A DNA stretch of 64,000 bases from CAVXTT01 sp963764685 (GCA_963764685.1 CAVXTT010000021.1:62001-126000); one strand, 5' to 3'; positions 52,959-62,052 are shown, counted from the first letter of the stretch. Numbers and translations: made by a program. The notes: generated by a model from the letters alone, not told the origin.

Positions 52959-53309
52959 ATATAGGTTGATAATTATTTTTAATGATTAGTGACTATAAAA
53001 ATGTACTACACTGTTTTGTAACAGAATGGGTTATGTCACATAAACTTAATGGTTGTGAGGTCGAACCGATATAAGTTGAGTCGAAATTACATATCTGCTT
53101 TCCGTTTGTAAAAAAAGGTAACCGCCTGCTTAAGGCATATCATTTCTCCTATCAATATTTCCTCCTAATATGCTTCTTTCTCTTCCCCTTATAGGGAATT
53201 ATGGTTAGTTCTCTCTCAGATTTGAAATAAAATATTGCTAATTGGACATCATTTCTAATCGGAATATAATTTGTCTTAAGAAATCAAACATTTCTTAAGG
53301 ATTAACAAA
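52959..53309. other. Intergenic, promoters only
   Basis: About 350 bases between the divergent kinase and T9SS genes. No repeat, hairpin or ORF was seen. Confidence 0.5.
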
Positions 53310-54509
53310 ATGAAAACTTATGCTTTCTTTTTTACTCTTTTTTTTATTCTAATCACGGTATCATATGTTACTTCTGAGCCGGGATTTAATGGCACCACAC
53401 CGGGATGCAGCGGTTCAGGCTGTCATACTTTTCAGACAGGAATTGTTACTGCAGCTGTTTTAGTAAACAACCAGATCCAGATTACTCTAACCGGCAACAC
53501 CGGGAATGTAGCTGGCGAACTCGTTAATTCAAGCGGAACAGTTGTAGCCGTCAATAATGGTACAAGTTCAAATCCTTTTATTTTAACTGCTCCTTCAGCA
53601 GGGAATTATACAGTTAATGCCGGTTACAAAAGTCCATCACGGGTATATGGAACTGCCACAGCTAACATCATTCCTCCGCCCCCGGCGGCACCATCAAACT
53701 TAAGCGCGTTGGTAAACCAAAATCCATTATCAGTTTCACTTCAATGGAATGATAATTCATCAAATGAGGATGGATTTATAATTGAGAGAGAAACGCTTAC
53801 AGAGGCTTTTTCCCCTATTGATACTGTAAATGCAGGCACAACTGCATTTCAGGATTTAAATGTTGCAGTAACAACGTACCGCTACCGAGTTCAGGCTTAT
53901 AACGCAGGAGGCGGATCAACCTATAGCAATATCGCTGAAATCTTTGTTCCTGTTGAATTAATTAATTTTTCGGCTGCTGCTATACCCGGGAAAGTTACTC
54001 TTAATTGGGAGACGGTAACTGAAATTGATAATCAGGGATTTATAATAGAAAGAAAATCTTCCGGGTCCGCTGAATGGAGCAGGGCAGGTTATGTTGATGG
54101 AAAGGGAACAACTACTGAGAAAACATTTTATTCGTTTTATGATGTACCTTCGGCTTCAGGCCATTATTTTTACCGGTTGAAACAACTGGATTATAACGGT
54201 ACTTTCGAGTATTCAAATGAAGTTGATGTAGATTATCATACTCCGCAGGGATTTAGTCTTTCACAAAATTATCCGAATCCTTTCAATCCTTCCACATCTA
54301 TTAAATTTTCAATACCGCAGGAAAACACTGTATCGATTGTAATTTACAATGTTTTGGGGAAGGAAATTTCAACATTGTTGAATGAACAGCGTCCAGCGGG
54401 AACATACAGTATTACTTTCGATGCTTCCTCTCTTCCCAGTGGTTTATATTTCTATAAGTTATCGGCAGGGAAATTCGAACAAACCAGGAAAATGTTGCTG
54501 ATAAAATAA
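53310..54509 (+). CDS. T9SS cargo with N-terminal CX4CH motif and fibronectin type III domain
   Basis: 399 residues. A signal peptide (YAFFFTLFFILITVSYVTS) is followed by a short domain with GCSGSGCHTFQTG (about residues 32-44), in which C-S-G-S-G-C-H is a CX4CH motif. CX4CH is an accepted variant of the c-type heme motif. A strand domain (about 45-120) follows, then an FN3 domain (APSNLSALVNQNPLSVSLQWNDNSSNEDGFIIERE to TYRYRVQAYNAGG). The shared linker VPVELINFSAAA precedes the sorting domain SQNYPNPFNPSTSIKFS ending GLYFYKLSAGKF. Related Bacteroidota proteins start with GCxxCH-type domains. Heme binding is not proven. The start is the only good ATG. Confidence 0.8.
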   Translation: MKTYAFFFTLFFILITVSYVTSEPGFNGTTPGCSGSGCHTFQTGIVTAAVLVNNQIQITLTGNTGNVAGELVNSSGTVVAVNNGTSSNPFILTAPSAGNYTVNAGYKSPSRVYGTATANIIPPPPAAPSNLSALVNQNPLSVSLQWNDNSSNEDGFIIERETLTEAFSPIDTVNAGTTAFQDLNVAVTTYRYRVQAYNAGGGSTYSNIAEIFVPVELINFSAAAIPGKVTLNWETVTEIDNQGFIIERKSSGSAEWSRAGYVDGKGTTTEKTFYSFYDVPSASGHYFYRLKQLDYNGTFEYSNEVDVDYHTPQGFSLSQNYPNPFNPSTSIKFSIPQENTVSIVIYNVLGKEISTLLNEQRPAGTYSITFDASSLPSGLYFYKLSAGKFEQTRKMLLIK

Positions 54510-54538
54510 TCAGAAAACATCTCAATTCTTTCCTCCTC

Positions 54539-54568
54539 CCCCTTCTCCCTTCAAAGGAGAAGGGGTTT
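54539..54568. repeat. Palindrome of the CCCCTTCTC family
   Basis: CCCCCTTCTCCCTTCAAAGG followed by AGAAGGGG, related to the 37991-38419 repeats. It may double as a terminator for the 53310 gene. Confidence 0.6.
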
Positions 54569-54694
54569 ACCACAAAGATTAAGTTCTAAATGAAAGGTTC
54601 TTTTTATCGGCAAATCTTCATATTGAGGTAAGCTGTTTCAAACACCAGATGTCCTCTCAAACACTCGTGGGATTTAAGTGATTTCCTTCGGGGA

Positions 54695-54732
54695 AAAAAA
54701 GAAGTGCAGAGTTAGAAACTCTGCACTGTTAA
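54695..54732 (-). terminator. Terminator after the cupin gene
   Basis: On the minus strand CAGTGCAGAGTTTCTAACTC-TGCACTT is followed by CTTTTTTTCCC; it starts within 10 bases of the cupin stop codon. Confidence 0.8.
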
Positions 54733-54739
54733 CAGGCAT

Positions 54740-55123
54740 TTATTTTTTCGGATTTGGTGTTATACCATTTTTTTTAATTTCAACAACAAGACCATTTATT
54801 TCAGTATCTCCAACATTAACAGCGGAATGTGATTGTGCTGGAATAAAAACTCCTTGTCCTTTTTTCAAGTCAAGGACCTGGGTTTCTCCCCCAACGACGC
54901 TTATTTTTAATTTCCCGCCGGACATAATGTATACAAAGTGATCAGGATGAGAGTGAATTCCTATACTATCGCCAGGCTTAAATGTAATTTCAAGAAGCCT
55001 TGCCTGATCATTTTCGAGAACTAGCTTATAAATATTGCTGCCTACCTTAAGAGGATCCTGTGCCATAGTGGTATTCAGCATAAAAAGAATCAACAAACCA
55101 AGAACAAAAATGGACCTGTTCAT
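54740..55123 (-). CDS. Secreted cupin-domain protein
   Basis: 127 residues. A signal peptide (IFVLGLLILFMLNTTMAQ) is followed by a single cupin: LLEITFKPGDSIGIHSHPDHFVYIMSGGKLKIS, VLDLKKGQGVFIPAQSHSAVNVGDTE. The first cupin motif has HSHPDHFVYIMSGG with two His and an Asp/His pair, and the second contains SHSAVNVG with a His. The metal site G(X)5HXH(X)3-4E(X)6G is thus partly preserved; the usual Glu is not at the expected place. Enzymatic role is unknown; secreted single cupins often bind metals or small ligands. It has its own terminator. Confidence 0.8.
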   Translation of the reverse strand: MNRSIFVLGLLILFMLNTTMAQDPLKVGSNIYKLVLENDQARLLEITFKPGDSIGIHSHPDHFVYIMSGGKLKISVVGGETQVLDLKKGQGVFIPAQSHSAVNVGDTEINGLVVEIKKNGITPNPKK

Positions 55124-55383
55124 AGTGCCTCCAAATGTTTAATTAATTATTTATTTACCCCGGATAAACCGGCTTGAAGTAAGGTGATTCGCAGATGCTG
55201 CAGTATAATACGAGCCGGATATAAGTTATCCATCTCTACCGATAATTACAAATCAAAAAAGAATTTTGTTGCTTTTGTAATTATCATACAGTTAAATTTA
55301 TATTATAAATTTTTTAGTTACGGCACTTTATTGAAAACTTTATCTCTTATCCTCAAAAATCTCCCATCTTTACAAATTCCGGT

Positions 55384-56349
55384 ATGAATATGAAAAAACA
55401 TCTTAAGCTTGTTTTTATTCTTTTCAGCTCCCTTTTCGTCCTGATTCCTTTTGCCTGTCACGAAGCTCCTCCTCCGTCCCCGCCGCTTACTACTGAATAT
55501 AATGGACCTTATGGAACAGTAACCGGAAAATTTACTACTCCCAGCGGAGATGCACTATCCGGAGTAACTGTATCGATAATCAGCGGGTTTACAAATATGA
55601 CAACTGTAGTGTCTGATACTTCAGGATGTTATATCCATACAAAAGTCCCCACCGGCAATATTACTCTCAAAGGGAAAAAAGGAAACTTCTCTTCTACAGT
55701 AAATGTTTCTGTCAGTGAGGCAGATACAGTAGAAGCACCTAACGTAGTTATTTACCCGAAAAATAAATTAGCATATGTAGAGGGGACAAATGACAAAATT
55801 CAGGATCTTATCACGCAGCTGGGATATCAGATAGACAGCCTGGATATTTATGACATCGGTGATTCGTATATGTTCAATATAAATGAATATTCTGCACTTT
55901 TCCTTAATTGCGGAGTTCTGGAAACTGATTCAGTAGTAAATAATCTCTTAAGGTTTGTAAGGGACGGCGGAATGGTATATGCATCCGACTGGTCTTACTG
56001 TTATCTGAAAAAACTATTCCCCGGCAGGATCGACTTTGATGAATCAGGAGACCAGCAGGAAATAACTGCACAAATTATAGATTCCACACTGATCAGAAAT
56101 CTTGGTAAATCCGAAATACAGATAAAGTATAACCTCAGCTCCTGGTCAACTATTACCTATCTGGATCAATCATATTTTGTAGAAATGATGCGAGGGACTT
56201 ACGTAACGGATTTTGGTATAAAAACCGACAAGCCTATTGCCGTCTATTGCAGAGAAGGAGAGGGATTATTTGTCTTCACTACATTTCATAACGAGTCGAA
56301 TGCAGCCAGTGATATGTTGAATTTACTTGAAGAGTTTATATTTTTTTGA
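55384..56349 (+). CDS. Lipoprotein with carboxypeptidase-regulatory-like domain
   Basis: 321 residues. A signal peptide with lipobox IPFAC (about Cys24) is followed by a Pro-rich tether (HEAPPPSPPLTT). Residues about 45-110 are a CarboxypepD_reg-like beta sandwich (GTVTGKFTTPSGDALSGVTVSI, TTVVSDTSGCYIHTKVPTGNITLKGKKG). From about 125 a second domain (LAYVEGTNDKIQDLITQLGYQIDSLDIYDI, SALFLNCG, NNLLRFVRDGGMVYASDWSYCYLKKLFPG) has the Rossmann-like pattern of DUF4350/ThuA-like glutamine-amidotransferase folds. It ends LFVFTTFHNES..MLNLLEEFIFF. The combination suggests a surface-facing binding protein of unknown ligand. It lies 150 bases before a T9SS gene, in the same direction. Confidence 0.75.
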   Translation: MNMKKHLKLVFILFSSLFVLIPFACHEAPPPSPPLTTEYNGPYGTVTGKFTTPSGDALSGVTVSIISGFTNMTTVVSDTSGCYIHTKVPTGNITLKGKKGNFSSTVNVSVSEADTVEAPNVVIYPKNKLAYVEGTNDKIQDLITQLGYQIDSLDIYDIGDSYMFNINEYSALFLNCGVLETDSVVNNLLRFVRDGGMVYASDWSYCYLKKLFPGRIDFDESGDQQEITAQIIDSTLIRNLGKSEIQIKYNLSSWSTITYLDQSYFVEMMRGTYVTDFGIKTDKPIAVYCREGEGLFVFTTFHNESNAASDMLNLLEEFIFF

Positions 56350-56531
56350 TGAATAATTCAACAATCGAATATCATTAAAAATTCTTTAAACCTGTCAAAA
56401 AATGAAGTTGTCTAAATCTAACAAAAGAGGGTAAATAAAGCTCCTCCGCTGTCAATAATTGACCTCCAAGGATTGATTATCAGCAGAATAAACAGCAAAT
56501 TTTGAATCATCTTTTAACCAAAGGGAGTTCT

Positions 56532-58412
56532 ATGAAAAGAGTACTTCTGTTTTTTGTTGTTCTTTTTTTTGCGACTGAAATTTTCGGTCAGCCACAACCA
56601 CCTGCCAACCTGACGGCAGTACCAAGCAATATGCATATGCATATAGCTGTAAAATTAGATTGGGATCCATCTCCAACCCCGCAAATTTTTTATAATGTTT
56701 ATAGAAAAGATGGAGCATTAAATGACACCATTCCTTTCATAAAAAAATATGAACACTTATGGCGTACTGATTTTTATGATAATATGGTAATGCCGGGACA
56801 TACTTATTCTTATTATGTTACCGCATATAATATGCAGGGTGAAAGTGAACCATCTAATATGGTTGAAATTACCCTCAACGGCGGAGGCGGCGGTCAAACC
56901 GGCGGTAAAATAGCCGGAAGAATTCTCGCTGATGTAACGAACCTTCCGATTCCCGGATCAAAAGCTCAGATCATTCCTGAGCAGGGATTTCCTTCGATGG
57001 TTATGACAAACCAGGATGGTTATTTTGTAAAATCCGTTCCCCCGGGTAATTATTTTGTTCGCTCTCAGGCAATGGGATTTATTTCTGAGTTCTATGATAA
57101 TGTACTAACAATAGAGGATGCACAAGAGATTACGATTGCAGAAGGAGACAGCGTATTCATAGCGGTCGGACTTGCTCCTTATGTTCCGCCTGCAACATTT
57201 ACTGTTTCAGGATCAGTAACGGATACTTTGGGAAATCCGCTAAGAGCAATGATAAACGCATTTAAAGTCTTCGGGAATACTCAGCACCTTTGGGGCTACC
57301 ACACAGCTACTGACAGTCTCGGACATTACACTTTAAACATTCGCGAGAATGATACGATAGTAGTTCTTGCCATGCCGATGAACTTTAATTATCTGCCTGA
57401 GTTTTATAATAACAAGGTAACCTTCGAGGATGCCGACAGAATAGTTGTTACTCAAAATATTACCGGTATTGATTTCTCCCTATCTGCAAAACCGGTTTAT
57501 CCTAACGGTATTGAAGGTACGGTAAAGAATGCAGATGGAGACCCTGTTAATGCTTTTGTTTCCGTATTCAGGGATCCTGACACTACTAATGCGATGATAC
57601 ATCATCCTCATCATATGCATAACAGAAGATATACTACGATGACAGACAGCCTTGGATTTTACGGATTCCATAATATGCTGCCGGGCGAATATATTCTGCT
57701 TGCCTGCCCAAGACAGGGATACAGCAGAACATATTTCCGTTATGATGGTCAGCCTACACTTAACTGGTATGAGGCGGATTCTGTTGTTGTTACCGATAAT
57801 GGTATTGTAACGGGAATAAATTTCACTGTTGTTCCTTTGCCAAATGAGGGCTTTGCTTCAATTAAGGGTACCGCCATTGATAACTCTGGAAATCCTGTAC
57901 TGGGTGCCCATATTTTTGCTCTCGATATCAATCAGCAGATTTTCACTTATGCACTTACAGATGCTAATGGAAATTATGTGCTGAGCGGCTTACTGCCCGG
58001 CGAGTACAGACTTTATTCAGATAAGGTAGATTATATTCCTTCTGAAGGACTACAGATTAACATTTCTAATCTGCTGCAGACATCCCAGGTTGATTTCATA
58101 CTCAATCAGGATGGAGTAACCGGAACAGAGGATAACCAGTCAACCGTCAGCTCTTATGAGTTATATCAGAACTATCCCAATCCTTTCAATCCGTCAACTA
58201 CGATTAAATTTGCAGTTCCGGAACAGGGATTAGTAAAGATTGCAGTTTATGATATGCTCGGAAGAGAAGTTAAAACTCTCATCAATGATGTTGTTAATGC
58301 TGGTGTTCATTCTGTTCAGTTCGACGCAAGTGATCTTTCAAGCGGTGTTTACGTTTATAAGATCCAATCGTCTAATTTCAGCAGTGCTAAGAAATTAATG
58401 CTCCTGAAGTAA
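56532..58412 (+). CDS. Large T9SS cargo with FN3 and carboxypeptidase-regulatory-like repeats
   Basis: 626 residues from ATG 56532 (AAGGGAG before it; an earlier in-frame start at 56502 lacks a site). The signal peptide is RVLLFFVVLFFATEIFGQ. An FN3 domain (PPANLTAVPSN, NVYRKDGALN, YYVTAYNMQGESEPS) is followed by four CarboxypepD_reg-like modules starting near 123, 225, 325 and 440. Examples are GGKIAGRILADVTNLPIPGSKA, FTVSGSVTDTLGNPLRAMINA and ASIKGTAIDNSGNPVLGAHI, each closing with a G.Y.L..LPPG.Y pattern. The sorting domain follows (YELYQNYPNPFNPSTTIKFA, GVYVYKIQSSNF). It is probably a surface adhesin-like stalk. The His/Met-rich loop HHPHHMHNRR (about residues 358-367) could bind metal. 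Confidence 0.85.
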   Translation: MKRVLLFFVVLFFATEIFGQPQPPANLTAVPSNMHMHIAVKLDWDPSPTPQIFYNVYRKDGALNDTIPFIKKYEHLWRTDFYDNMVMPGHTYSYYVTAYNMQGESEPSNMVEITLNGGGGGQTGGKIAGRILADVTNLPIPGSKAQIIPEQGFPSMVMTNQDGYFVKSVPPGNYFVRSQAMGFISEFYDNVLTIEDAQEITIAEGDSVFIAVGLAPYVPPATFTVSGSVTDTLGNPLRAMINAFKVFGNTQHLWGYHTATDSLGHYTLNIRENDTIVVLAMPMNFNYLPEFYNNKVTFEDADRIVVTQNITGIDFSLSAKPVYPNGIEGTVKNADGDPVNAFVSVFRDPDTTNAMIHHPHHMHNRRYTTMTDSLGFYGFHNMLPGEYILLACPRQGYSRTYFRYDGQPTLNWYEADSVVVTDNGIVTGINFTVVPLPNEGFASIKGTAIDNSGNPVLGAHIFALDINQQIFTYALTDANGNYVLSGLLPGEYRLYSDKVDYIPSEGLQINISNLLQTSQVDFILNQDGVTGTEDNQSTVSSYELYQNYPNPFNPSTTIKFAVPEQGLVKIAVYDMLGREVKTLINDVVNAGVHSVQFDASDLSSGVYVYKIQSSNFSSAKKLMLLK

Positions 58413-58430
58413 AAATACTTTCTTAAAATA

Positions 58431-58470
58431 TAAAGCCGTCCTGTTGAAGAACAGGGCGGCTTTTTTTATA
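58431..58470 (+). terminator. Rho-independent terminator
   Basis: AAAGCCGTCCTGTTGAAGAA followed by CAGGGCGGCTTTTTTTAT; long stem and a T-run after the 58412 stop codon. Confidence 0.9.
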
Positions 58471-58562
58471 AGAGTCAAATAACTTATTACAGAATACTTA
58501 ACTGGTTTCCCCTAAAGGTACTGTTAAACCGGTTACCTGATTTTTCTACCCAGAGATGGATC

Positions 58563-59090
58563 TTAATTCTGTTCACTCATTTGGAAGCGGTTCTTATCGT
58601 AACCTTTTGATGTGAGAATTTTATATGCCTCCTCCAAATCCTGCTGCGACATTTTAGGAGTGCGGCTTAATATCCAGCCGTATTTCCTTTCAGGGTGTCC
58701 TATGATTGCATAGCGGTAATCCTTATCAAGACCGATAATCCAGTAATCTCCCCAGAACAGGTTTAATCCGAATATACTGAAAAAGCTCACCTCCAGCTTT
58801 GCATTTGTTTTTTTATCGACAACTCTTGCAACTCCCTCTGCAACATTTTCACTTCCGTCTTTCTCGATGCAGCTGTTTTTAACTTCTATCACTCCTTCCT
58901 CATTTATCCTGTATTCCGCCGTCGTATTTTCAGCACAATCTTCCTGAAAGCTGTTAGGGATCTTTGCTATTTCGTACCATAACCCGGTATATCTTTTAAG
59001 ATCAACATTGTTAACTGTTGTAAGCTCATTTTTATTTTGTGCGTTTATACCGCTAAGTGCAATAGCCAGCAATAAAACAATCCTTTTCAT
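58563..59090 (-). CDS. blc: Bacterial lipocalin
   Basis: 175 residues. A signal peptide (RIVLLLAIALSGINAQ) without a lipobox Cys distinguishes it from the E. coli lipoprotein Blc. The lipocalin motifs are VDLKRYTGLWYEIAKIPNSFQ (G-x-W-Y/F), CAENTTAEYRINEEGVIEVKNSC and YWIIGLDKDYRYAIIGHPERKYGWILSRTPKM (the TDYxxY and R motifs). Two Cys in CAENTTAEY and NSC may form a disulfide. Lipocalins carry fatty acids, lysophospholipids or other hydrophobic compounds in the envelope. The symbol follows the closest well-known family member. A stretch without features (59091-59232) follows upstream. Confidence 0.9.
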   Translation of the reverse strand: MKRIVLLLAIALSGINAQNKNELTTVNNVDLKRYTGLWYEIAKIPNSFQEDCAENTTAEYRINEEGVIEVKNSCIEKDGSENVAEGVARVVDKKTNAKLEVSFFSIFGLNLFWGDYWIIGLDKDYRYAIIGHPERKYGWILSRTPKMSQQDLEEAYKILTSKGYDKNRFQMSEQN

Positions 59091-59232
59091 TAATTTATCC
59101 TTTTTTTAACATAACAGAAAAAGAATGTGCAAAGTTCATTCTCCATTCAAGCCGGTGATACCTGAAACAAAACAGCCAGCTGTTGATGATTCCCCATTTA
59201 TTCCTCCTTTTACTTAAAATCACGGGGTGACG

Positions 59233-59260
59233 TAAAAAAAAGCCCGGCAGGTGCCGGGCC
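59233..59260 (-). terminator. Terminator of the 2-oxoacid oxidoreductase operon
   Basis: GCCCGGCAGGTGCCGGGC with an A-run on the + strand (T-run on the minus strand), 26 bases after the 59287 stop codon. Confidence 0.85.
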
Positions 59261-59286
59261 AGGTAAGAGGTAGTTAGTACTTGAAA

Positions 59287-59556
59287 TTATCCATCAACAT
59301 TATTGAAGCTTGAATAAATACCATCTAATGACTGACTTCTGGCGTGGATTTCATTCAGCTTCTGGATAATCCTTAGAATTCCTTTTCTTTTTTCATCAAC
59401 AAACTCGGTAACAAAGCTTTTTACTTCGGGGAAGTTGCATTCATCCAGCAGCTCCTCATAATATCTTACAACTGCTGTTTCTTTTCTTAATGCTTCGTTA
59501 AGCATTGCGCAAGTGTTACGGCAGGCGTGTGCACAATTTACTTCGTTTTCTTTCAT
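59287..59556 (-). CDS. Small helical Cys-containing protein, last gene of the operon
   Basis: 89 residues, all helical by pattern. The start MKENEVNCAHACRNTCAMLNEAL has three Cys (CAHACRNTC). LRKETAVVRYYEELLDECNFPEVKSFVTEFVDEKRKGILRIIQKL follows in the style of ferritin/rubrerythrin-like or bacteriohemerythrin helices. I do not recognise a family. Cys spacing C-x3-C-x3-C could hold a metal. AAGGAGA precedes the ATG. It starts 29 bases after korC and shares the terminator, so it is cotranscribed with the oxidoreductase and may be an accessory or stress-protective protein for it. Confidence 0.6.
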   Translation of the reverse strand: MKENEVNCAHACRNTCAMLNEALRKETAVVRYYEELLDECNFPEVKSFVTEFVDEKRKGILRIIQKLNEIHARSQSLDGIYSSFNNVDG

Positions 59557-59585
59557 AATATCTTTCTCCTTTTACTTCCGGCTTA

Positions 59586-60149
59586 TTAAACTGTTACTTT
59601 TGAACCGGAGATTGCTATTTGTTTTCCAAGCTGCAGAGCCTGTTCATTAACCGGCAGCAGATGATGATGACGTTCCGGCAGAACTTTCTTTAATGCTTTT
59701 AAAACATTTTCAGGCTGGATCAGGGGACGCATCTCAAGGAAAGCTCCCAGAAGTATCATATTGGCAACCTGACGTTTATTAAGCTTTGTTGCTTCCTCAA
59801 TAGCCGGAATTGCAAAGACTTCAACATCCGTACGGGTAGGAGGATTAAGCAGACTGGATTTTTCATATAATATCAATCCTCCCGGCTTAACAGCACTTTC
59901 AAACTTATCGAGTGAAGGCTGGTTAAGCACAACTGCCGAGTCAAACTTAGAAACGATCGGAGAGGAAATTCTTCCTGAAGATACAATCACTATGCAGTTT
60001 GCCGTACCGCCGCGCATTTCAGGTCCGTATGAAGGCATCCAGCTGACTTCCTTTTCTTCGATCATTGCAGCATATGCTATAATCTGTCCCATCGAAAGAA
60101 TACCCTGTCCACCAAATCCGGCAAATATTATTTCATGTGCTTTATGCAT
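59586..60149 (-). CDS. korC: 2-oxoacid:ferredoxin oxidoreductase, gamma subunit
   Basis: 187 residues. IIFAGFGGQGILSMGQIIAYAA at the start and SWMPSYGPEMRGGTANC, GRISSPIVSKFDSAVVLNQPSLDKF, VFAIPAIEEATKL, NMILLGAFLE are the motifs of the gamma domain (POR_gamma). This subunit completes the four-subunit enzyme that oxidatively decarboxylates a 2-oxoacid to its CoA thioester and reduces ferredoxin. It lies 17 bases after korB and is the third enzymatic gene after korDA. Whether the substrate is 2-oxoglutarate or branched 2-oxoacids (Vor type) cannot be decided from sequence alone. Confidence 0.9.
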   Translation of the reverse strand: MHKAHEIIFAGFGGQGILSMGQIIAYAAMIEEKEVSWMPSYGPEMRGGTANCIVIVSSGRISSPIVSKFDSAVVLNQPSLDKFESAVKPGGLILYEKSSLLNPPTRTDVEVFAIPAIEEATKLNKRQVANMILLGAFLEMRPLIQPENVLKALKKVLPERHHHLLPVNEQALQLGKQIAISGSKVTV

Positions 60150-60166
60150 ATCAAATTCCTGTATAA

Positions 60167-60940
60167 TTAATTTTGATTCTTTCCCGGTACTTTAATATCG
60201 CCTAGCGGGTACACGGGGAACATCTTATTTTCTAACCAGTCGATGGTTTCAACCGGTGTCATCTTCCATCCGGAAGGACAATTAGATACTACTTCGATAA
60301 AGCAGGTACCTGCATTCAGCTTCTGGAATTCAAATGAACTCTTGATTGCTTTCTTCAATTTTCTTACAGCACCTGCTGTATGGACTGCCTGCCTGGTAAC
60401 ATAATAAGCACCCGGAAGCATAGCAATCAGTTCTGTAATATGTAATGGATGACCGATTGCTTTAGCATTTCTGCCATAAGGAGAGGTTGATGTAACCTGC
60501 TCGAGCAGAGTTGTGGGAGCCATTTGTCCGCCTGTCATTCCATAAATACCGTTATTTACAAATACCATCAGGATATTCTCGCCGCGGTTTACGGTATGAA
60601 TTGTTTCAGCTGTACCGATTGCAGCAAGATCACCGTCTCCCTGGTATGAATAAACATATTTATCAGGGTGAATTCTTTTAACTCCTGTTGCTACAGCACT
60701 TGCTCTTCCGTGAGCAGCTTCCTGCATATCAACATCCATATAATGATATGCAAATACAGAACATCCAACAGGTGCAACACCGATTGTCTTATCCTGAATA
60801 CCCATTTCTTCAATTACTTCCATTATAACGCGGTGTACAACACTGTGTCCGCATCCCGGGCAGTAATGAAATGGTGTATCTGTTAAAGTTCCGGGTCTCT
60901 TATAAACTAATTCTAATCCGTTTGTATTTACTTCCTGCAT
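60167..60940 (-). CDS. korB: 2-oxoacid:ferredoxin oxidoreductase, beta subunit (TPP-binding)
   Basis: 257 residues. HYCPGCGHSVVHRVI at the start holds the CxxCGH-like motif, then GCSVFAYHYMDVDMQEAAHGRASAVATGVKR and the thiamine-pyrophosphate motif GDGDLAAIG...NNGIYGMTGGQMAPTT. The C terminus (NCPSGWKMTPVE) is typical of this subunit. It binds thiamine pyrophosphate and contacts the ferredoxin-like subunit. VAPVGCSVFAYHYMDVDMQEAAHGRA is the type found in Kor and Vor beta subunits. It starts 8 bases after korA, a tight spacing typical of coupled translation. Confidence 0.9.
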   Translation of the reverse strand: MQEVNTNGLELVYKRPGTLTDTPFHYCPGCGHSVVHRVIMEVIEEMGIQDKTIGVAPVGCSVFAYHYMDVDMQEAAHGRASAVATGVKRIHPDKYVYSYQGDGDLAAIGTAETIHTVNRGENILMVFVNNGIYGMTGGQMAPTTLLEQVTSTSPYGRNAKAIGHPLHITELIAMLPGAYYVTRQAVHTAGAVRKLKKAIKSSFEFQKLNAGTCFIEVVSNCPSGWKMTPVETIDWLENKMFPVYPLGDIKVPGKNQN

Positions 60941-60948
60941 ATTCTACC

Positions 60949-62042
60949 TCAATCCTGACCAACTAATTTTTTTTCAATTATTGATTCAACTTCCTGCAGA
61001 ACTTCTTCAGGAGAAGGAATCATTCCTCCCATACGTCCCTTAAAGTGAACGGGACACTTACCATTAACTGCAAGAGCAACATCCTCAACCATCTGACCTG
61101 CATTCATTTCAACCGACATAAAAAAGTTAACCTTTTGAGCGAGTTCTTTAATGATCTTGGTCGGGAAAGGATAAAGTGTAATAGGACGGAGCAGACCGAT
61201 CTTTATTCCTTTTTCTCTTCCAAGTTCAACAGTCTTCTGGCAGATACGTGCAGAGAGTCCGAATGCAACAAGAATAATATCAGCATCTTCTGTATTGATC
61301 AGTTCATATCTCACTTCCTCTTCCTTCAGCTTTTTATATTTTGCCTGGAGGTTATGATTGATGCTTTCCATCTTCTCCGGTTCAATGAAGAGAGAGGTTA
61401 TGATATTTCTTTACGGTCGGGGGTTTTACCTGTTGTTGCCCAGGATGGAATTGTGTGAGGCAGCGATCCTTCTTCAGGAAGGTAAACTTTTTCCATCATC
61501 TGCCCTAAGGCACCGTCAGAAAGTATAAGCGCAGGGTTCCTGTATTTTTCTGCAAGACGGAAACCATCAAATACAAAGTCAGCCATTTCCTGTACCGTAG
61601 CAGGAGCAAGAACAATTAAGTGATAATCTCCGTGCCCTCCCCCTTTAACAGCCTGGAAATAATCTCCCTGTGACGGCTGTATAGTTCCGAGTCCCGGACC
61701 TCCGCGTACTACATTTACTACAAGACAAGGAAGCTGTGCCGATGCAATATACGACAAACCTTCCTGCATTAAACTAATGCCCGGACTTGATGAAGAGGTC
61801 ATTACCCTACCCCCGGCCCCGGCAGCTCCATAAATCATATTTATAGCTGCCAACTCACTTTCGGCCTGAAGGACAACACCGTGGCGCTTTGGCACCTCCC
61901 GTGCAAAATATTCGAGCACTTCTGATTGTGGAGTGATAGGATATCCGAAGTAGGCATCCATACCTGCACGGATGGCAGCTTCGGCAAGAGCTTCGTTCCC
62001 CTTCATCAAACGGGCTTCACCTTTGAATTTCTTTTGTTCCAT
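60949..62042 (-). CDS. korA: 2-oxoacid:ferredoxin oxidoreductase, alpha subunit, one-base frameshift
   Basis: The first frame (62042-61398) reads LMKGNEALAEAAIRAGMDAYFGYPITPQSEVLEYFA, VVLQAESELAAINMIYGAAGAGGRVMTSSSSPGISLMQEGLSYI, LVVNVVRGGPGLGTIQPSQGDYFQA, and ends at TTGKTPDRKEIS. The second (61371-60949) has SINHNLQAKYKKLKEEEVRYE, DADIILVAFGLSARI and IGLLRPITLYPFP. Together they are one alpha subunit of about 364 residues. Restoring one A in the run corresponding to + strand TTT at 61406-61408 gives DRKENIITSLFIEPEKMES and joins the frames. An interrupted core-metabolism gene in an intact operon suggests a sequence error. The subunit carries the pyruvate/oxoglutarate oxidoreductase core domain. 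Confidence 0.9.
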
Positions 62043-62052
62043 TAAAATATCC

